Source: an uncultured Porphyromonadaceae bacterium
Lineage (GTDB): Bacteria; Bacteroidota; Bacteroidia; Bacteroidales; Muribaculaceae
Reading direction: 5' to 3'
Assembly: GCA_900547825.1 (NCBI GenBank)
Contig: URII01000008.1
Location: 1-60,489, forward strand
Length of the DNA: 60,489 bases
In this document: positions 9,254 to 17,911 of the stretch, in pieces
How the letters are laid out: the number at the start of each line of letters is the position of its first letter
Numbering within the stretch: position 1 is the first letter of the stretch
Notes under the pieces: generated by a model
What the model saw: only the letters and a program-made list of their open reading frames with translations
Database searches by the model: none
Told to the model about the DNA's origin: nothing
Position numbers and translations under genes: made by a program

Positions 9254-9291
9254 AAAATTCCCCCTGCGGTGGCTTTTTGTGCCGCAGGGGG
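9254..9291 (-). terminator. Terminator downstream of prs
   Basis: A perfect 10-bp GC-rich stem CCCCCTGCGG/CCGCAGGGGG (9260-9269 with 9282-9291) with a 12-base loop lies 30 bases past the prs stop. The minus-strand trailer AATTTTATATT is a modest T tract. Confidence 0.7.
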
Positions 9292-9321
9292 ATAATATCT
9301 GTACGTTATGTGGACGGGATA

Positions 9322-10269
9322 TTATTTGAAAAGATATTGCTCCGAAATGGATTCGTGCTTATGCACCCGTCGTATGGTATCAGCAAAAAGATGTGCCACG
9401 GAAAGGATGGTGCACTTCTTGCAATCCTTGCCGTAAGGAATGCTGTTGGTGAAAATCATCTCTGTAAGGCCGCTGTCGTTGACACGCTGGGTAGCGGGTT
9501 CACTCATTATGGCATGTGTGGCGAGCGCACGAACACTGCGGGCACCCTTGCTCATCATAAGATCGGCAGCTTTGGTTATGGTGCCTGCCGTATCTACCAT
9601 ATCGTCAATGAGTATCACATTCTTGTCCTCAACATCGCCGATAACAGTCATTTCCGCAACTACATTGGCTTTGGCGCGCTGTTTGTGACACAGAACCAAG
9701 GGCACATTAAGATACTTGGCATAAGAATTGGCTCGCTTGGCTCCACCTACGTCAGGTGTGGCGATAACCAGATTCTCAAGATTAAGCGACTGTATATACG
9801 GGATGAATACCGACGAAGCATAAAGGTGGTCCACAGGCACATTGAAGAAGCCCTGAATCTGATCCGCATGCAGGTCCATGGTGATGACACGGTCCACACC
9901 TGCGGCGCTGAGAAGATCGGCCACAAGTTTGGCGGCAATGGATACACGGGGCTTATCCTTGCGGTCCTGACGGGCCCAGCCGAAATAAGGTATGACCGCA
10001 TTCACGCTCTTGGCCGACGCACGTTTGGCAGCATCGATCATCAAGAGAAGCTCCATGAGATTGTCGGAGTTGGGGAATGTGGATTGAACGAGATATACGT
10101 CGCAACCGCGCACGGTTTCCTCAAACGACACCTCGAACTCGCCGTCGGCGAAATGCTGGATGTTGCACTTGCCAAGTTCCATTCCAAGATCCTTGCAAAT
10201 GGCCTCGGCCAAATAACGGGTTTTAGTGCCCGAAAAAATTTTGATTGGCGAAAGGGGGATTGAATTCAT
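9322..10269 (-). CDS. prs: Ribose-phosphate pyrophosphokinase
   Basis: 315 residues, the usual length. The enzyme makes PRPP from ribose-5-phosphate and ATP, feeding purine, pyrimidine, histidine and NAD synthesis. Visible motifs are the N-terminal KIFSGTKTRYLAE, the flexible-loop region YFGWARQDRKDKPR, DLHADQIQGFF, and the PRPP-binding loop NVILIDDMVDTAGT. It lies 46 bases after the GH13 gene but has its own -7 element there and a strong terminator behind, so it is probably transcribed largely on its own. Confidence 0.96.
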   Translation of the reverse strand: MNSIPLSPIKIFSGTKTRYLAEAICKDLGMELGKCNIQHFADGEFEVSFEETVRGCDVYLVQSTFPNSDNLMELLLMIDAAKRASAKSVNAVIPYFGWARQDRKDKPRVSIAAKLVADLLSAAGVDRVITMDLHADQIQGFFNVPVDHLYASSVFIPYIQSLNLENLVIATPDVGGAKRANSYAKYLNVPLVLCHKQRAKANVVAEMTVIGDVEDKNVILIDDMVDTAGTITKAADLMMSKGARSVRALATHAIMSEPATQRVNDSGLTEMIFTNSIPYGKDCKKCTILSVAHLFADTIRRVHKHESISEQYLFK

Positions 10270-10307
10270 AAGTGTGGCTACTTACTATGATATTGTGATT
10301 TCGAGTG

Positions 10308-10315
10308 CAAAGTTA
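10308..10315 (-). promoter_or_regulatory. -7 promoter element of prs
   Basis: TAACTTTG on the minus strand ends next to the stop codon of the upstream GH13 gene and lies 39 bases before the prs ATG. No TTTG is found at the expected -33 distance, so only the -7 half is supported. Confidence 0.4.
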
Positions 10316-12058
10316 CTATTTTTTATGGCTCGCGGATTGGTCGGACAGGGATTTTTTCACATTGCCCTGAAGTTTATCGTTACGTATTTCCCATACCGCA
10401 GCGCCATATGCGTCAAGGTCAACTGCAAATGGTTCGGACGGAGCCAATGTCTTCATCTCTCTAAGCCCGGTAAGCAATTCTGTAGCACGCGATGTACCGG
10501 CCCGCAGGCCAAGAGTCTCAAAGGCATGAGGCGGAATGTTCACTTTCAGTGACGCCGGCTCGGAATCGAAATTCACGGCTATTACAAGTGTGGACTCCGC
10601 GCAGCTCCGCATAAAGGTATATTGCCTGTGAGGATTAAGCGTGGGATTGTCGTAGTTGACATACATGAGGTCAAAAAACGCTCCGTCACGCAATGCTCCG
10701 TTACTGTTCACAAGGGTAAGCACACGGGAATACATGTCGCGCAGATGCTCTTCATTGCCGGTCAGAAGCGATTTCCCGGATTCAAGACCCGTCAGCCAGC
10801 GACGAAGTGTCTCTATGCTCCAGTAATCAAATATGGTGGTACGTCCGTCGTTGACGCTGAAGGTTTCAGCGTCAGTGCCAGGCTCACCTATCTCCTGCCC
10901 CATATATATCATAAGCGGCCCCGTTGACAGCATGCTCATAACCACGAGTGACGGAAGCACTTTCATAGCATCACCGGCATATTGAGGCGATGCAAACCGC
11001 TGCTCATCATGATTTTCAAGGAAATTGAGCATATGCGGGGCTATACCCTCCACACCCTGCCAGCAGTTGGTGATAGCGGCAGCCGAAAGCTGGCTGCACA
11101 TCACCCCGCGCAATGTGTCGTAAAGATTGACTTTGTCGTAAAGATAATCAAAGCCCGCACGATAAATAAACTCGCGGTAGAGTCCCATATCGTAGATCTC
11201 GGCAATGAATTTCACATCAGGATAACTCTCCTTGATGTTGGATATTGCCCATGACCAGAATTCCACCGGCACCATATGGGCCATGTCACACCGGAACCCG
11301 TCAACCCCCTTTGCCGCCCAATAACGCAGAATATGGAGCATCTTGAGCCAGGTGTCAGGTATGGGAGAGAAATGCCGTGAGCCATTCCACGGATCCACTC
11401 CATAATTAAGTTTCACAGTCTCATACCAGTCATTACGGCTCGGGAAAGCAGTGTAGCAATCGTTTCCGGTAGCCCGTGCCGGAAATTCCACGTATGCGTC
11501 AGCACCATGCCCCAGCGGTATGGAGGGAGCGAATTGCTGACGGGTCATATAATAGAAATTATTATTCGGGTCGAAGAACTTTGTGTTGTCATCGCCATCA
11601 CCAAAATCACGGATCCCACGCGGTGCAGAATCCGAATGATACTGACGGGCCACATGGTTGGGCACAAAATCCATTATCACACCCATACCGGCGGCATGTG
11701 TCCGGATCACAAGCTTCTCGAACTCCTTGACACGTTCCGGCACATTCTCGGCTATGTCGGGATCAATATCGTAATAATCCTTTATGGCATACGGACTTCC
11801 GGCTTTTCCCTTGACCACATAAGGATTGTCGCGGCTTATTCCGAAACGGGTATAATCCGACGTATGGGCATGTTCGATCACTCCCGTATACCACACATGG
11901 GTAACGCCGAGCTCCTTGATCGATTTAAGGACATGATTGTTGATATCGTTCATTTTACCCGAACCGTTCCGGATTATCGAGCCATTGGGAACACAATCGG
12001 GGTTAAGATTGGTGAATAAGCGTGGTAATAATTGGTAAATTACAGGACGTATCGCCAT
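10316..12058 (-). CDS. Cytoplasmic GH13 alpha-amylase family enzyme
   Basis: 580 residues without a signal peptide, so it acts in the cytoplasm, presumably on glycogen or imported malto-oligosaccharides. The GH13 catalytic barrel starts at residue 1 (RPVIYQLLPRLF). The four conserved regions are DFVPNH (130-135), GFRCDMAH with nucleophile D258, IAEIYD with acid/base E287, and LENHDE with D351. A C-terminal beta domain follows. The exact subfamily and specificity are not clear to me. It starts 5 bases after the patatin gene and is the last gene of the lgt-patatin-GH13 group, an unusual mixture. Confidence 0.88.
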   Translation of the reverse strand: MAIRPVIYQLLPRLFTNLNPDCVPNGSIIRNGSGKMNDINNHVLKSIKELGVTHVWYTGVIEHAHTSDYTRFGISRDNPYVVKGKAGSPYAIKDYYDIDPDIAENVPERVKEFEKLVIRTHAAGMGVIMDFVPNHVARQYHSDSAPRGIRDFGDGDDNTKFFDPNNNFYYMTRQQFAPSIPLGHGADAYVEFPARATGNDCYTAFPSRNDWYETVKLNYGVDPWNGSRHFSPIPDTWLKMLHILRYWAAKGVDGFRCDMAHMVPVEFWSWAISNIKESYPDVKFIAEIYDMGLYREFIYRAGFDYLYDKVNLYDTLRGVMCSQLSAAAITNCWQGVEGIAPHMLNFLENHDEQRFASPQYAGDAMKVLPSLVVMSMLSTGPLMIYMGQEIGEPGTDAETFSVNDGRTTIFDYWSIETLRRWLTGLESGKSLLTGNEEHLRDMYSRVLTLVNSNGALRDGAFFDLMYVNYDNPTLNPHRQYTFMRSCAESTLVIAVNFDSEPASLKVNIPPHAFETLGLRAGTSRATELLTGLREMKTLAPSEPFAVDLDAYGAAVWEIRNDKLQGNVKKSLSDQSASHKK

Positions 12059-12063
12059 AATGG

Positions 12064-12921
12064 TCAGTCAGCTTTATTTTCAGTATTTTTTATTCTGTAT
12101 TTCTTTAATCGCCGGGATTCGCGTATCTCATGCACGGGCTTGAACCCGTTGGCGCGCAACACTTCCATAGTGTTGCGGTATCCCCCCTGAAGCACTTTGT
12201 CAATAGCCTTGAGATCAAACACTTTATGATCGGCAATCCCTACCGTGTTGATAACAAGGTCACACAATTCCATATCCGGAATAGCATTGTTTTTGGCCAA
12301 AAGACTATAACTGCGGCGTGCTATATCCATCAATGTACCCCGGTAGCGTCCGTGCACAAGCGGACTCACATTCACTCCGAGCAGGTAACGGCACTGGTCA
12401 CGTATGGCCCATGCCGGAAGATTGTGGAGCACACCTCCGTCGACATAATGCACCCCGTGTATTACAGCCGGTTTGAACACTATAGGTATGGCACACGAGG
12501 CCGCCACACACTCGGCTATAGGCCCCCGGTCAAAAGCCACCGGACGGCATTTGTCAATATCGGTAGCACACACCACGGTAGGTATGGGCAGATCCTCTAT
12601 GTTCTTATAAGGTATATTCGTTCTCAGAAATTTTCTGAAACGGTCAAGATTAAAAAATCCGTCCTTGGGCACACTGAGCTCGCACAGATCGGTGAAACTC
12701 TTTTCCTCAAACATCTGCACCATTTCATCCAAAGGCACTCCGGCGGCATAGAACACAGCCACAACCGAACCGGCACTGACACCGGCTATGATATCAGGAC
12801 GTATGCCCACCTCCTCAAAAGCCCTTACGGCTCCCACATGGGCGAACCCACGCGCACCGCCCCCGCTTAACGCCAGGCCCATGCGGTATTTCGGACGATT
12901 GAACAGATTGAACATATCCAC
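12064..12921 (-). CDS. Patatin-like phospholipase
   Basis: 285 residues. Patatin-family enzymes hydrolyse acyl esters of lipids with a Ser-Asp dyad. The oxyanion-hole motif GGGARG is at residues 20-25, the nucleophile Ser49 is in GVSAG, and the Asp is in YVDGG (about residue 167). The layout matches the RssA/YlbK-like bacterial group. There is no signal peptide; a basic, Pro/Arg-rich C-terminus ends the protein. It starts 18 bases after lgt and ends 5 bases before the GH13 gene, so it is co-transcribed with both. Confidence 0.9.
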   Translation of the reverse strand: MDMFNLFNRPKYRMGLALSGGGARGFAHVGAVRAFEEVGIRPDIIAGVSAGSVVAVFYAAGVPLDEMVQMFEEKSFTDLCELSVPKDGFFNLDRFRKFLRTNIPYKNIEDLPIPTVVCATDIDKCRPVAFDRGPIAECVAASCAIPIVFKPAVIHGVHYVDGGVLHNLPAWAIRDQCRYLLGVNVSPLVHGRYRGTLMDIARRSYSLLAKNNAIPDMELCDLVINTVGIADHKVFDLKAIDKVLQGGYRNTMEVLRANGFKPVHEIRESRRLKKYRIKNTENKAD

Positions 12922-12939
12922 AGTGCTTTTTCAATTAAG

Positions 12940-13803
12940 TCAGCGCTTGTCTCTTTTTACCGGAGCATCGGCATAACGGCCGGGAAACTCGATCTTTATC
13001 CTTGGACGACGCAATGCCCGGACCACGAGCCACACCCCTATGATTACAAACGGAATGCTGAGCCATTGCCCCATATTCAAAGCCATTCCGGCTTCAAAAC
13101 CCACCTGATCGTTCTTTATAAATTCTATCAGGAAGCGGGGCAAGAATATACCTATAAAGAATACACCGAATATGAGGCCGGGACGCTCCTCGGCATTCTT
13201 TTTCCAATACATCCACATAAGCAGGGCAAAGAGCGCAAAATAGCATAATGCCTCATATATCTGTGTGGGATGGCAGGCTACACCTTCATACATATCATGC
13301 CACATACGGGAGTTGACAAACTTGAACCCCCAGGGTAATGTCGTAGGCCCTCCGTAGATTTCCGAATTCATCAGATTTCCAAGCCTTATAAGGCCCCCTA
13401 CAAGGGCTATGGGGATCACAAGCCGGTCGAACGTCCACAACGGACTTCGCTTGGTGGTGATCAGCGAAAACAATATCACTCCTATGATAATCCCTATGGC
13501 TCCACCGTGGCTTGCAAGCCCTCCTTGCCACACATATAGAATGCTGACAGGGTCCTGCCTATAGACATCCCACTCATAGAAGAACACATGGCCGAGACGT
13601 GCGCCTATTATAGTACCGGCCACAGTCCACATCAACAGAATCCCGAGCCACCTCTCCGGTGCTCCCTCATGCTTGAACATACGGGCCACAATTTCATAGC
13701 CGATAAGAAAACCGACAGCAAAAAACAATCCGTACCACCTTACAGTGATAAACGAATCGATAAGCTCCGGACGAACTGCCCATGTGATATATTCCAGACT
13801 CAT
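12940..13803 (-). CDS. lgt: Prolipoprotein diacylglyceryl transferase
   Basis: 287 residues, about seven membrane helices. Lgt transfers diacylglycerol from phosphatidylglycerol to the lipobox cysteine, the first step of lipoprotein maturation. Recognised motifs are RWYGLFFAVGFLIGY near the N-terminus, GGLASHGGAIG, and the Lgt signature region GGLIRLGNLMNSEIYG. The C-terminal tail is basic. It is the first gene of a three-gene minus-strand operon and is divergent from the small secreted protein at 13917. Confidence 0.95.
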   Translation of the reverse strand: MSLEYITWAVRPELIDSFITVRWYGLFFAVGFLIGYEIVARMFKHEGAPERWLGILLMWTVAGTIIGARLGHVFFYEWDVYRQDPVSILYVWQGGLASHGGAIGIIIGVILFSLITTKRSPLWTFDRLVIPIALVGGLIRLGNLMNSEIYGGPTTLPWGFKFVNSRMWHDMYEGVACHPTQIYEALCYFALFALLMWMYWKKNAEERPGLIFGVFFIGIFLPRFLIEFIKNDQVGFEAGMALNMGQWLSIPFVIIGVWLVVRALRRPRIKIEFPGRYADAPVKRDKR

Positions 13804-13828
13804 TGATGCTTGTTATTTTATTCAGGTG

Positions 13829-13836
13829 CAAATTTA
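13829..13836 (-). promoter_or_regulatory. -7 promoter element of lgt
   Basis: TAAATTTG on the minus strand, 26 bases upstream of the lgt ATG. The -33 region is AT-rich without a clear TTTG. Confidence 0.4.
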
Positions 13837-13859
13837 AGCATTTTTTTTGAAGGATATTT

Positions 13860-13891
13860 TTTGGCCGTATCAAATTAATTTTGTAATTTTG
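13860..13891 (+). promoter_or_regulatory. Consensus promoter of the 13917 gene
   Basis: TTTG at 13860-13863, a 20-base spacer and TAATTTTG at 13884-13891 match the Bacteroidetes consensus exactly. Transcription would start near 13898, about 20 bases before the ATG. It probably also serves the downstream pullulanase. Confidence 0.65.
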
Positions 13892-13916
13892 TGAAAACTG
13901 ATATAATAGCGAAGCA

Positions 13917-14228
13917 ATGAAACGACTTTTAATAGCTTTAACTCTGATATGCGGCCTTTTAGGCCCGGCGAAGAGCGCCTGGAGCACCCCGGCGCCCGAA
14001 GGTGCGGCTACTGTCGTTGCGCCTTCTATAAACGTAAAAGTGCTTCCGCACGCCATCGAAATCCACAATCTCACCACCCAGCCATTGAGATTCAACATCT
14101 ATTCCATTACAGGTCAGATGATAAAGGAGGTTACAGTGAATGCCTCCGAGAGTCTCACGGTAGATCTTCCCTCGGGATGCTATATAGTGCGTTCCGACGC
14201 CGGAACCCGCAAGGTAGTGGTGCGTTGA
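13917..14228 (+). CDS. Small secreted protein consisting of a sorting-tail-like domain
   Basis: 103 residues. A signal peptide (about 1-20, ending near AKSAWS) is followed by a short linker and a single domain of about 60 residues. This domain reads like the type IX secretion C-terminal (Por) fold: NIYSITGQMIKEVTVN, then LPSGCYIVRSDAGTRKVVVR. In other proteins this domain is a tail on a large passenger, and here there is no passenger. It has its own consensus promoter and lies 42 bases before a secreted pullulanase on the same strand. No T9SS machinery is visible in the window, so its function is unknown. It could be a relic of a larger gene, but promoter, start and signal peptide are intact. 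Confidence 0.75.
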   Translation: MKRLLIALTLICGLLGPAKSAWSTPAPEGAATVVAPSINVKVLPHAIEIHNLTTQPLRFNIYSITGQMIKEVTVNASESLTVDLPSGCYIVRSDAGTRKVVVR

Positions 14229-14270
14229 ACGCGACATAATCTACAAAATAACTTACATCAGTTAATTTCA

Positions 14271-16289
14271 ATGAACCATAGAAATTTTCTCGGTGCCGGT
14301 GTCATTCTCGCCGGCCTTACTTTCGGTGCTGTAATATGCACTGCACAATCTGATCCCATGGACCAAAAATTTGCTGAATTTCCCGCTTACGCCGGCGAGG
14401 ACCTTGAAATGACGGTGACCCCAGCCGGAACAGTGTTCAAACTCTGGAGCCCCGAAGCCCAGGAAGTAAAAGTAAACATCTACCCCACCGACCGCAATTC
14501 GGCACCCGTGGCCACTGCCACCATGATCAAAGGCGCACAAGGCGTATGGTCAGCCACTTTTCCCGAACAACTTTACGGGAAGTTCTACACATTCGCCGTG
14601 AAACACAATGGCAAATGGCTTGCCGAAACTCCGGGAGGATGGGCCAAAGCTGTAGGGACCAACGGCAAACGCGCAGCAATAATCGACTTCAGCACCACCA
14701 ACCCCAAAGGCTGGGAGTCCGATAAAGGGCCCTCAATCAAAACCATCAACGACGCAGTGATATATGAGATGCACCACCGCGATTTCTCCATGCATCCTTC
14801 CTCCGGAATTGTAAACAAAGGAAAGTTTCTCGCACTCACCGAGGAAGGAACACGAACAATGCTCGGCGACAAAACAGGCATAGACCATCTCAAGGAGCTG
14901 GGAATAACCCATGTGCATATACTTCCTTCGTATGACTATAACAGCGTGGACGAGGCAAACCTTCCGGCAAACACCTACAACTGGGGCTATGACCCACAAA
15001 ACTACAACGCTCCCGAAGGCTCCTATTCCACCAATCCGGCTGATCCGGAAAGCCGAATAAAGGAAATGAAACGCATGATCAAAGCACTTCATGACGCCGG
15101 CATAGGTGTAGTGATGGATGTCGTGTACAACCATACCGCCGAAAACGACGGCTCCAACTTCTCGCTTACCGCCCCCGGTTACTATTACCGCCATCGTCCC
15201 GACGGATCTTACAGCGACGCATCGGGCTGCGGCAACGAAACTGCAAGTGACCGCGCACAGATGCGCAATTTCATAGTGAACTCAGTAAAATACTGGGCAC
15301 GCGAGTACCACATCGACGGTTTCCGTTTCGACCTCATGGCCATCCATGACACGGAAACGATGAACGAGGTAGCTAAAGCCTTGAAAGAGATCAATCCGAA
15401 CATCTTCATTTATGGCGAAGGATGGACCGCCGGCGATTCTCCCCTCCCCGTGGAACGACGCGCCCTGAAAGAGAATGTAGCAAAAATGGAGGGGATAGCC
15501 GTGTTCTCCGACGACCTGCGCGACGCCGTAAAGGGCCATTATTCCCAGGCGGCGGGTAAAGGTTTCGCCACTGGCGCCCCCGGCAATGAGGAAACTGTGA
15601 AAATAGGCATTGTTGCCTCCACTGCGCATCCGCAAGTGGATTACACCAAAGGTAACAATTCAAAATTCGCCTATGCCACCTCACCCGCACAGATTATAAA
15701 TTATGTATCATGCCATGACGACCTGTGTCTTACCGACAAACTCGCGGCCTCAATGCCAAACACACCGGTAGCCGACCGCGTGCGTGCGGCAAAACTGGCA
15801 CAGACCATCGTATTCACCTCGCAAGGCACTCCGTTCATGTTTGCCGGAGAAGAGATATTCCGCGACAAGAAAGGCATACACAACACATATAAAAGCCCCG
15901 ACTCGATAAATGCCATAGACTGGAACCAGAAGCACGAGTATGCCGATCTGTTCAGATATTACAAAAATCTGATCGAACTCCGCAAAACCCATCCGGCATT
16001 CCGCATGACTTCAGCCGACGACATAGCCCGGAACATCCGGTTCGACAAAGTGAAAGGCGACAACCTGATTTCCTACTCTATCCTGAATCATGCCAACGGC
16101 GACGAGTGGAAGGAAATCAAACTGGTATTCAACGGCGCCGATGAACCACAACAGGTGAACATTCCTAACGGGGACTGGACCATAATAGCCCGCGACGGTC
16201 AACTTGATCCCAAAGGCCTCGCACCTGCAAAAGGGGGAAAAACCGCTGTGGAAGCGCGCTCAGCCCTCATCCTCGCCCGCACTAAATAA
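14271..16289 (+). CDS. pulA: Secreted type I pullulanase / debranching enzyme (GH13)
   Basis: 672 residues. It should cleave alpha-1,6 branches of pullulan, starch or glycogen outside the cytoplasm. A signal peptide covers about residues 1-25. A CBM48-like N-terminal domain (about 45-140) is followed by the GH13 barrel. The pullulanase hallmark YNWGYDP is at 236-242, DVVYNH at 283-288, nucleophile D354 in GFRFDLM, acid/base E383 in YGEGW, and the final Asp in SCHDD. It has no C-terminal sorting tail. It follows the tail-domain miniprotein by 42 bases and ends at a strong terminator. Specificity is inferred from the motif. Confidence 0.92.
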   Translation: MNHRNFLGAGVILAGLTFGAVICTAQSDPMDQKFAEFPAYAGEDLEMTVTPAGTVFKLWSPEAQEVKVNIYPTDRNSAPVATATMIKGAQGVWSATFPEQLYGKFYTFAVKHNGKWLAETPGGWAKAVGTNGKRAAIIDFSTTNPKGWESDKGPSIKTINDAVIYEMHHRDFSMHPSSGIVNKGKFLALTEEGTRTMLGDKTGIDHLKELGITHVHILPSYDYNSVDEANLPANTYNWGYDPQNYNAPEGSYSTNPADPESRIKEMKRMIKALHDAGIGVVMDVVYNHTAENDGSNFSLTAPGYYYRHRPDGSYSDASGCGNETASDRAQMRNFIVNSVKYWAREYHIDGFRFDLMAIHDTETMNEVAKALKEINPNIFIYGEGWTAGDSPLPVERRALKENVAKMEGIAVFSDDLRDAVKGHYSQAAGKGFATGAPGNEETVKIGIVASTAHPQVDYTKGNNSKFAYATSPAQIINYVSCHDDLCLTDKLAASMPNTPVADRVRAAKLAQTIVFTSQGTPFMFAGEEIFRDKKGIHNTYKSPDSINAIDWNQKHEYADLFRYYKNLIELRKTHPAFRMTSADDIARNIRFDKVKGDNLISYSILNHANGDEWKEIKLVFNGADEPQQVNIPNGDWTIIARDGQLDPKGLAPAKGGKTAVEARSALILARTK

Positions 16290-16317
16290 ACCGCAACCCA
16301 CAGTTGCAACATAACCA

Positions 16318-16357
16318 GAGCAGCCACACATTTATATCAAGTGTGGCTGCTCCTTTT
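16318..16357 (+). terminator. Terminator downstream of the pullulanase gene
   Basis: A perfect 12-bp stem GAGCAGCCACAC/GTGTGGCTGCTC (16318-16329 with 16341-16352) with an 11-base loop is followed by CTTTTATC. Confidence 0.8.
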
Positions 16358-16435
16358 ATCTATTATTCTATACCGCTCAATAATATATTATGTATATCAG
16401 TGGATTACAACAGTAACGACATTAGTATATACTAA

Positions 16436-16464
16436 AATGGAGCCGTCATCACGACGCCTCCATT
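16436..16464. other. Hairpin and possible gene relic in the 16290-16703 gap
   Basis: AATGGAGCCGTC (16436-16447) pairs with GACGCCTCCATT (16453-16464) with one mismatch and a 5-base loop. It lacks a T tract, so it is not a clear terminator. About 30 bases on, a 21-codon frame (ATG at 16494) begins MKNTRTKLI like many Bacteroidales secreted-protein starts and then stops, which may be a gene remnant. The rest of the 414-base gap is AT-rich; the only other signals are the pullulanase terminator and the -7 element at 16641. Confidence 0.35.
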
Positions 16465-16640
16465 CCGTTTAAACCTTTATCTTAATCTATACTATGAAAA
16501 ACACACGTACAAAATTAATATTTTCTTCTGAACCCACACAAATTCCCAAGCCACATTAACCTAATTTAACTACTCGAACTATTTCCGGCAACAATGTTAT
16601 TTAACACAATTTCAATTACAATCATATAAATTATTTTGAC

Positions 16641-16648
16641 TAACTTTG
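16641..16648 (+). promoter_or_regulatory. -7 promoter element of the 16704 gene
   Basis: TAACTTTG, 56 bases before the ATG. The -33 region is AT-rich with no exact TTTG at the right distance. Confidence 0.45.
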
Positions 16649-16703
16649 TATTCCTTATAATTACTATCAACGAACCATTCAACCAACTTAAAACCAATTA
16701 ATT

Positions 16704-17846
16704 ATGAAGAAATTTTTACTCTCTATGGCTGCATTGGCCACTATGGGCGCAATGACAGCTAACGAGACTGTGGTTCTCGACTTCACAAAACTCAGCGAAC
16801 TTACCACTTCATCCGAAGTAGTTGCCCCTACCGAAAAATCCACCGGTACAGAATGCACTGATGTAACTTTCACCAAAGGCGGTGTGTCAGTAGTAACTAC
16901 AAATGGAACAAACAACGCTCCTGTTATTTGGCTCACCACTGCCGAAGCTACCCAATATCGCATTTACAAAGGTTCAACAATGACTGTTTCTGCCGGTGAG
17001 AATATATCCAAAATAGTTATAAACGGCGGCAACACCAATTTCACCCCTGCCAATGTCACTGTAACTCCCGGCTCTTTCACCGCCAGCTCCAAGGTAGCTA
17101 CATGGACAGGGAGCGCTACATCAGTAGCCTTTACCGTAGGCGATAAAGCCAACATGCAGATCAACTCTATCGAAGTGACCCTCGGCGAAGGCGGCGACAC
17201 CCCAGAACCCATTGAACCCGACGATGCCATTTACAAAGCTCTCGGCGAAGATGAAACCGAACTCACTGCCGGTTGGACTATTGACAACGTAACACTGCCG
17301 GTAGGACTTGATTACATCTGGAACTGGAAAGGTTATAAAGAAAAATACTACCTTAACGGCAGCGCTTATAAAGAAAAGGCTTTCGAAGCTCAGGCTACCG
17401 TTTATTCACCCGTCATCAGCCTTGCAGGGAACACCGGCTGCACACTCTCATTCGAGCACGCCGCAAAATTCCAGACAACTCTGAGAACAATGTGTGGCGT
17501 ACTTGTACGCGAACATGGCGCAACATCCTGGCAGCCCCTCACCATCCCCACATGGCCCGAAGCAGGCAGCTGGACATTTGCCAACTCAGGTGATATCGAC
17601 CTTTCAGCTTTCGACGGCAAAGATATCGAGATAGCTTTCAACTACGGTTCATCAGATAGCGGTGCCGACACATGGGAAATCCGCAACCTCGTTGTAAAAG
17701 GTACCGCAGGCATCAACAACATCACTGTTGACGAAAACGCTCCCGTGGTTTACTACAACCTTCAGGGTGTGCAGGTAGCCAATCCCGAAAACGGTATCTA
17801 CATCCGCCGTCAGGGCAACAAGGCCACCAAAGTTCTTGTAAAATAA
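16704..17846 (+). CDS. Secreted protein with C-terminal sorting-like tail
   Basis: 380 residues. A signal peptide (about 1-19) leads into a Thr/Ser/Val-rich beta domain (about 22-160). After a Pro/Glu linker (GGDTPEPIEPDD) comes a second domain resembling choice-of-anchor J/DUF5017-like beta sandwiches (about 175-335). The last 45 residues form a tail typical of gut Bacteroidales secreted proteins: VVYYNLQGVQV, then NGIYIRRQGNKATKVLVK. This ending resembles T9SS sorting domains, though secretion by T9SS is not shown. The function is unknown; surface or extracellular location is likely. It is flanked by its own -7 element and terminator, so it is probably monocistronic. Confidence 0.8.
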   Translation: MKKFLLSMAALATMGAMTANETVVLDFTKLSELTTSSEVVAPTEKSTGTECTDVTFTKGGVSVVTTNGTNNAPVIWLTTAEATQYRIYKGSTMTVSAGENISKIVINGGNTNFTPANVTVTPGSFTASSKVATWTGSATSVAFTVGDKANMQINSIEVTLGEGGDTPEPIEPDDAIYKALGEDETELTAGWTIDNVTLPVGLDYIWNWKGYKEKYYLNGSAYKEKAFEAQATVYSPVISLAGNTGCTLSFEHAAKFQTTLRTMCGVLVREHGATSWQPLTIPTWPEAGSWTFANSGDIDLSAFDGKDIEIAFNYGSSDSGADTWEIRNLVVKGTAGINNITVDENAPVVYYNLQGVQVANPENGIYIRRQGNKATKVLVK

Positions 17847-17864
17847 ATTACCACAGAATACACT

Positions 17865-17900
17865 GCAGGCGCCATATCGATGATACGGCGCCCGCTTTTT
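17865..17900 (+). terminator. Terminator downstream of the 16704 gene
   Basis: GGCGCC at 17868-17873 pairs with GGCGCC at 17887-17892, extended by an outer GC pair, and is followed by TTTTT (17896-17900). It lies between two convergent genes; only the plus strand has the T tract. Confidence 0.65.
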
Positions 17901-17911
17901 ACATCGTTATA

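Noticed and set aside
9277..10263. A 328-codon plus-strand frame opposite prs
   Set aside because: prs is unmistakable on the other strand; the antisense frame has no recognisable domain.
12130..12870. A 246-codon plus-strand frame opposite the patatin gene
   Set aside because: Antisense shadow of a gene with all patatin catalytic motifs.
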